Part shown: in pieces, positions 58,801 to 64,000 of the stretch
Layout: every line of letters starts with the position of its first letter
Numbering within the stretch: position 1 is the stretch's first letter
From: Brachypodium distachyon
Taxonomy: Eukaryota; Streptophyta; Magnoliopsida; Poales; Poaceae
Direction of reading: 5' to 3'
Length of the DNA stretch: 64,000 bases
Assembly: GCF_000005505.3 (NCBI RefSeq)
Contig: NC_016131.3
Span: 56,343,355-56,407,354, forward strand
Notes under the pieces: generated by a model
Told to the model about the DNA's origin: nothing
Database searches by the model: none
Seen by the model: only the letters and a program-made list of their open reading frames with translations
Program-made: the position numbers and the translations under genes

Positions 58801-61800
58801 TATCCCCTATCTCTACCTGAGCTGCGATACCTAGGGGATTATTCTGTGTCAACTATCACCAGCAAGTTAAACCATGGGAAGAAAATGAACGAAGAGAACA
58901 TGGAGGGCCCATCTTCCAACAAAAGACAAAAGTGTCTCAAGGACAAATCAGCTTCAGATAAATTGAGTTCTGATGATAAACTCAAGCAAACTACGATACT
59001 GGATGCTTTCAAAAGAGCAGGTGTAACAATCACTCAAGAAACAAACAGAGTTTCACAACCATTGCCAAGTGGAATGATGTCAAAGGATGTTGAAAATGAG
59101 GCTAATGATCTTAGTGAGCTTGGGGTCATAGATTTAATGGCAGCACCAGTTCAGCTGGATATGCAAAGATTCAAATTCAGAACTCTGCATTTAACTTGTT
59201 TGTCCTTATTAAACTATTCTGAGGTATGCATTTGTTCAATTTGACTTAAAATCTTTCAAAGTTCTATTACTGAATTCTTATTTATTTATTTTACAGTTTC
59301 AAGATTTAACTCTCCCATATGATGAATCTGAGGTACTTGATTTCAACTACAAAATATACTATAGCTACTAAAGTATGATGTCATCATTGATGCCTTTCTG
59401 TTTTCATTCTTCAGCTGCCATTATATCTCTATCTTCTACGTGATCTAAACATCAAATTAGACCGTCTAAATCCATCAATCAAGCCATTTTTTAGTAATTC
59501 TCAAGCAAAATCCACTTATGCTCATTGCCAAAAGAGCACAGAAGAACTTCTCAGCACAATCCAGCCACTATTCTCGAGTCTAAGGAAGTTTGTAGATGGA
59601 GCCGTTTCAATGATCAAAGAAAGTAAGCTTTTCTTGTTCCTTTACAGTGAATAATGTGATATAAATTTTAAAAGCACAATGTAATGCACCCTTCTTTCCT
59701 TTTCTTTGATCAATAACATAATGTGGCATTATTGTAGGATCAGATTGCTGCCCAGACAATTGGAGTTCTCATTGGGATTCAGCAGGAAACCCACACATAC
59801 CAAATGTGATGGTCTCCAAGTCTTCAATAGCCACTTCAGTATTTAAGGAGGCTCTTGGCTGCTACAGGAAGGTTGTAACATGGATATCATTTTTCTTACT
59901 TCTGGTAGTAAAGAGGACTCAAATTGTAACGTTAACATATATGGTACCTTTTGCAGTTACTTGGTATTCCAGATCTATTGAATCATGCAAATATGTCAGT
60001 TCTGAAGGAGCTACTGCAGACTTTCCAGCCAACCGAAAATTTTGATGATGATATTTCTGAGTTCCGTCCACCTCTGGCCCCTAGTAATGTTGATTATCTA
60101 TACTGTGGGGCATATAAAATGTTTGAGGCTATTATGGATCCAGGTAATCAGTGGTTGTCATTTGTGCGGAGAGTGATAGAAGATTATGTGACCTTTTGCC
60201 TAATTTCAGTGCTGTGATCATCCTGCAGTGTATTCGTTCTCATACATTTTGGCTTCTGATGTGCTAATTACCATGCAATCAATTTTAAGTTCCACTGTCA
60301 TGCTGCTGGAAAAATCTGGGGAATCAAATGGGAAGAATACACATGTAGGATGCTCCAAAGATATCATTCCCTTTCTACAGAAGCGTCTTGGGCTATCAGC
60401 TCATAAGCTGTTAGCTTCTGACTTCCCTAGTGAAGATGCTGAAAATGGACGGCAGAACAAAGTATGGTAAAACACTTTTCGATATTTAAATGTTCTCTAG
60501 CCTATACGCATGCTTGCTCGGAAGAGGTTAACATGTCACATGTTTATTGCTTGTCAGGGTGATCTTATACCAAGGATATTACAAATATACCTCAGGAACA
60601 GTGAGTCGACTTCAGATCTGCTTGAGAAACTGGCTTGCTCGGTGTTGCCTGAGGTTGTCCATCTTGACTTCTTGAGTCATGCAATCAGTCCATATCAATT
60701 TAATTGTTATTTTTTTCACCTTAGAGGCTCCTAAATCATTTTATTTCATGACTAAAGGTTGCTTCGCTTAAAACTAAAAGTACCGCCCAAGAAATGGCAC
60801 GTGACTTTCCAACATTGTGTTCCTCCACCTTCCACTCTTGGTATCGTGTGTTGGTAAGTAACTGGTATTCAGAGCATTTTTATGAATTCTCTGATGTTTT
60901 CTTATTTTCTCTTTAATCTTTTTGGTTAATAATGTAGCATGAGGAGAACACTGGGAATTTTAACAAGATGGTGAGTTATTCAGCTAAGCATGCTACACTT
61001 AGTTGCTATTATTTACTCTGATGTCATCATTATGTTAGAATTCCTTCATGTTTGAGCAATTTCGTTCCACTTCTCTAGATCAAGCAAGCCTTGAAGACTA
61101 GATCACAATCAGGAGTGGCGGTGGAAAATGTTGTGGATGAAATTGTCAAATCAGTAAATGTCTTTGTTGGTCTAATACATGTATGTAAGAATCACGAAAA
61201 GGTGAGTTGCAGTGAAATCACTAATGTTCCACATACTGATATAATATGACCACCTGATGCATTTACCCACATGGAAATGGTATACTGTTCATGTATGAGG
61301 CTGCTGGTTGAAAATGATGCATCTTACATTGATCACATATATATAGGTTGCTATACATGCTATTGCAGTTAAATATGGGGGCCGATTCATCGATGCATTT
61401 CTTAAAGGTGAGGAATTGTGAGTTGATGAGTTGCTACTTCATATATCTGCCGACATGGTAACACTAGCTAGTTACTATTACTGCATTTGGTTAATCTAGT
61501 CTTCCTTTTTCTTATGCAGTCTTCAACTTTCTAGAGACACAGTTTGGGCAACATGGTGGACGTATAATTCAAATGGTAAATACTCCCTCCGATCCTAAAT
61601 TATTATCGAAATATTACATGTATCTAGACGCTTTTTAAGAATAGATACATCCATATTTGGGCAAATTTTAGTCAAAAATTTAGGATCAGAGGGAGTAGCT
61701 ATCTATTGTTTTTTGTTATTTACTTCTTTTTGCACCATTCAGTAGTTGCCTCCTGTACTGCGAAAATACAGTGGCCCTGATGATTTTAACTGGTGCAGAT

Positions 61801-62253
61801 AAAAGCACTCCAGAAAGCGACAAGAACAATCCAAACTATATGTGCAGAGGCAAAGGTATGATCGATGATCTTAGATCCACGATGTTCGTATCAAAAAATT
61901 TGTGCTCCGTGCTGAGAAGAATGATGTTACATATATAGGGTTACAAGCGAACAATGATCACGAGCAAGATACCTGCTACAAAGAGGTCCCTGGAGCGGTT
62001 CGTGTTCCAAGTGAAGGCACTGCTGCACAACTGCTCCACGGAGGACACGTTTGTGATAGGCAATCTGAAGCACAAGGACTTGCATGGGCATGTGGTGAGC
62101 TCTCAGGTGTATGGCGGAGTGGACGATGATGACCCGGATGATGCAGAGCAGGAAGAGATGGAAACCGACCCCGAAACTCCGGCCAACGGAAATGGCAACA
62201 TCGTGGACGACGATATGGCGGAAGGCGACGAAGAGGCAACGCCATTGGAATGA
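52892..62253 (+). CDS. FANCD2: Fanconi anaemia group D2 protein homologue
   Basis: A nuclear DNA crosslink-repair protein that works as a clamp with FANCI once monoubiquitinated. By my model 29 exons join in phase to 1,507 aa. Exons 1-15: 52892-53650, 53750-54004, 54090-54302, 54393-54524, 55206-55335, 55416-55462, 55536-55637, 55741-55848, 56387-56529, 56652-56746, 56856-56937, 57048-57099, 57175-57255, 58127-58252, 58338-58441. Exons 16-29: 58764-59223, 59297-59332, 59415-59622, 59738-59871, 59957-60143, 60229-60461, 60558-60653, 60758-60853, 60938-60970, 61079-61201, 61347-61407, 61520-61575, 61799-61855, 61939-62253. Family markers are IGSIPEIVGDQSHDVVVSAL, VVRKQVSNPDIKYKRMGIIG (Lys545, matching the ubiquitinated Lys of animal FANCD2) and FVIGNLKHKDLHGHVVSSQV. 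The C-terminus is acidic. The start of exon 14 is the least certain border. Confidence 0.92.
57565..57745. mobile_element. Decayed MITE-like sequence in FANCD2 intron 13
   Basis: ACTTCATCTGTTTCAAAATATATGATGTATTAG resembles a diverged Stowaway end, and AAATCTAATGCTACA lies at the far side. The right terminus is not clear. Confidence 0.3.
61583..61695. mobile_element. Stowaway-type MITE in FANCD2 intron 27
   Basis: 113 bp. Starts CTCCCTCCGATCCTAAATT and ends AATTTAGGATCAGAGGGAG, flanked by TA on both sides. It shares the core TTACATGTATCTAGACG with the MITE at 32929, so the two are the same family. Confidence 0.88.
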
Positions 62254-62660
62254 CCGCATCTAGTACCAGTCTCCTAGTATAGCCCAATCCTGACTCCTGA
62301 AAATTTTACACTTACAACATGTACATAGTACATTGCAGTTTTTTGCAGTGCACCGCCTTGTCCAGCTCCCATAGCAGAGTGGAATGACAATCCAGAAATG
62401 TAGATCATGTGTTGCATAGAAATGTGAATTCTCAGTGAAGACCATATGTACAGATCACCACCCCATCTCATTTCTCAACAGCTTATACTGTATAACAAGC
62501 AGTTTTTTCTGTTCTTGTCATTCCATAACCAAAAACCACAAGAGCAGAACACAAAGGAAGGCAGCACACATACATAGAGATGCAGATGCTAGAGCAGAGG
62601 AAGAGACGAGTCCTAGCGCTGGCGTCGGAGGCGAGGAAGGAAGGCAACAGGGGCAGATCC

Positions 62661-62912
62661 TCAGATGGCCTTGGCGGGCGCGGCGGCGGCGGCGGAGGCG
62701 GCGGAGAGGTCGGCGAGGAGCGGCTCGGCGGCGGTGGAGCTGGCGTTGGCGTTGGCGGTGGGGGATGCGTCGTCGGGGTCGTAGTTGGGGTCGAGGGCGC
62801 GGTCCATGGCGCGGCGGCCGGTCTCGAGGCAGGGCTTGCAGGCCATCTCGATGGTGATCCAGCCCAGCACCACCGCCGCGATCGCTATCACGGCCGTCAC
62901 CACCGCCCCCAT
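62661..62912 (-). CDS. Small OEP9-like membrane protein
   Basis: 83 aa. The N-terminal hydrophobic segment AVVTAVIAIAAVVLGWITI (residues about 3-21) is directly followed by EMACKPCLETGRRAMDRAL and NYDPDD, a pattern I associate with the plant small signal-anchored chloroplast outer-envelope proteins of the OEP9 type. The C-terminal half is Ala/Ser/Asn-rich and low in complexity. The ATG at 62912 was chosen over 63020 because the conserved part begins MGAVV and the upstream extension looks like leader sequence. Ends 408 bp from the FANCD2 stop, with convergent transcription. Function is unknown. Family naming is from memory of the motif and is moderate in certainty. Confidence 0.65.
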   Translation of the reverse strand: MGAVVTAVIAIAAVVLGWITIEMACKPCLETGRRAMDRALDPNYDPDDASPTANANASSTAAEPLLADLSAASAAAAAPAKAI

Positions 62913-63375
62913 CGGATCTCTCTCCCTTCGGCCGGCAAAGTATCCGATCTGGACGGAGGTTGATGACGACTGACAAGAAAGGAATGGCGTGGTTGCGGGA
63001 GTTGTCGGGTTGGCTGGCACCTGGCAGGCCGGCTGGGGTCGGGGTTCGGCCTGGTAGTGAGTAGGGTGGAGCTCATGGGCTCATGGGCTCATGGGCCTCA
63101 TGCCAGCGGGACTGCACGAACGGTTGGGCTGCTCTGCAAAATGGGCTAGATGGGCTGGACCTGGAGTACTTGCTAGAAGACGTCCAAGAGAATAAAGAGA
63201 CCACAGCTGCATGACAAAACCTCTTGGGTTTTGTTTGGATGTAGATATGGGAAGCAATGAATTGAATTGGGCACGTCAAGTTGATGGAGCTTGGCTTGAA
63301 AATTGACGCAAAGTGCTCAGGTTTAGGGAGTGTTTTGTAAGCGTAAACATGTGCATTGCATCTTCCCGTTTTAGA
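62913..63375. other. Upstream region of the small membrane-protein gene
   Basis: Contains GGGCTCATG short repeats (63074-63098) and site-II-like TGGGCT motifs, common in promoters of plant housekeeping genes. No other gene. Confidence 0.4.
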
Positions 63376-64000
63376 CCGTCGGGGGGATGATCCCGGATAG
63401 AGTCATGACGACACAACTATAGCCGAGATGACGTGGGCAAAGCCGGTATGGTTTTGTATGCCGGCATCGTAGAGTCAAACTAACACTAAGCCGGCGTCCT
63501 GGAGGTATGCTGGCATGACTGCACTGTTTTATGAGTTTGTAGAATAAGAACGAACAGCTTGATCTCGGCAATGGCCGAGATCTCTCAACGGTATTATTCT
63601 GACCACGCGGTACAAAGTAAAGCAACGCCATCATTATCTTAGAAAAAGCGGTCAGCGCCTACGTACCGGCGCCAGGCGACTGCAGAGAGGAAGCACCGAA
63701 AGAGAATCTCTGACGAAAGCCGGCCGAGGATAGCGGTACTTTCTACAGGGCACCGGAGAAAAGTAAAGTTGTCTTGTCCCCTACGGTGCTACCGGGAGGG
63801 AACCAAGCTGCGTGCCCGGCGGGGCCCAAGGAAGATGACGTTAGACTCGGCCCACATGTCAGTGTGACATGGACGGCTTATAAATAAAACCTTACCCCTC
63901 TCAAGAGGACAGAGAGTGCACTTAGACATCTAGGGTTTTCCCCTTCTTCTTCTTCTTCTTCCTCAAGAATACAGCTCAAGGTGCGTCATTGTAAAGCTGT
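63376..64000 (+). mobile_element. Probable Gypsy-type LTR, cut by window end
   Basis: Begins GTCGGGGGGATGATCCCGGA, like the start of many grass Gypsy LTRs (normally TGTCGGGGG). It later has a TATA box (GGCTTATAAATAAA, about 63877) and a CTT-rich leader (63942-63963), as in LTR U3-R regions. The internal domain and the second LTR would lie beyond the window. No coding content is in view. Confidence 0.5.

Noticed and set aside
1..64000. CRISPR array, operon, phage or viral genome
   Set aside because: Spaced repeats here are CACTA subterminal repeats and minisatellites. Gene structure is eukaryotic with introns. No viral replication or capsid genes were recognised.

Overview
The window is nuclear DNA of a grass (Poaceae), most likely a pooid cereal relative. 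The evidence is GC-rich first exons, AT-rich introns with plant GT-AG signals, Stowaway MITEs ending in CTCCCTCCGTCC, CACTA (En/Spm) elements with dense subterminal repeats, and a purothionin-type thionin gene. No bacterial, organellar or viral genes were recognised.

Layout. (1) 1-24487 is CACTA DNA. An older, decayed element with AGTGGCGG-type subterminal repeats has its right terminus at 24487 and runs past the left window edge. Its two minus-strand genes are broken: a TNP2-type transposase, and a transposase-associated gene with a DUF8039-like and a Ulp1-like protease segment. A younger complete CACTA element (6624-20499, 13,876 bp, 3-bp target duplication GGT) is inserted inside the older TNP2 gene. 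It has two genes that look intact: a TNP2 transposase (1,114 aa by my splice model) and a Transposase_24-like protein (549 aa). (2) 24488-38157 is repeat-rich accessory DNA: a stray CACTA terminus, LTR-retrotransposon remnants, a Mutator-like MITE, a Stowaway MITE, a LINE tail and several dispersed duplicated blocks. It holds a small unrecognised ORF and a three-exon thionin gene (30158-30790, minus). (3) 38158-42026 has a RimP-domain organellar protein gene (plus) convergent with a TDA3-like FAD oxidoreductase gene (minus). (4) 42027-48109 is intergenic, with MITEs, tandem repeats and duplicated blocks. (5) 48110-62912 is a housekeeping cluster: TRM1 tRNA methyltransferase (minus, 12 exons), head to head with FANCD2 (plus, 29 exons by my model, 1,507 aa), which converges on a small OEP9-like membrane protein gene (minus). 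(6) From about 63376 to the right edge lies what looks like part of a Gypsy-type LTR.

The least expected signal is a set of three short plus-strand modules inside the older CACTA element. Each has an snRNA-type upstream sequence element (GTCCCACCTCG), exactly 25 nt, a TATA-like box, and a T-run 150-235 nt further on. This is the layout of plant U6/U3-class RNA polymerase III genes, so the element may carry its own non-coding RNA genes. Two of the modules sit in a roughly 465-bp tandem duplication and share blocks of transcript-body sequence.

Exon models for TNP2, the Transposase_24 gene, thionin, RimP, the oxidoreductase, TRM1 and FANCD2 were built by hand from splice consensus and reading-frame continuity. 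They keep frame throughout but have no transcript support here.
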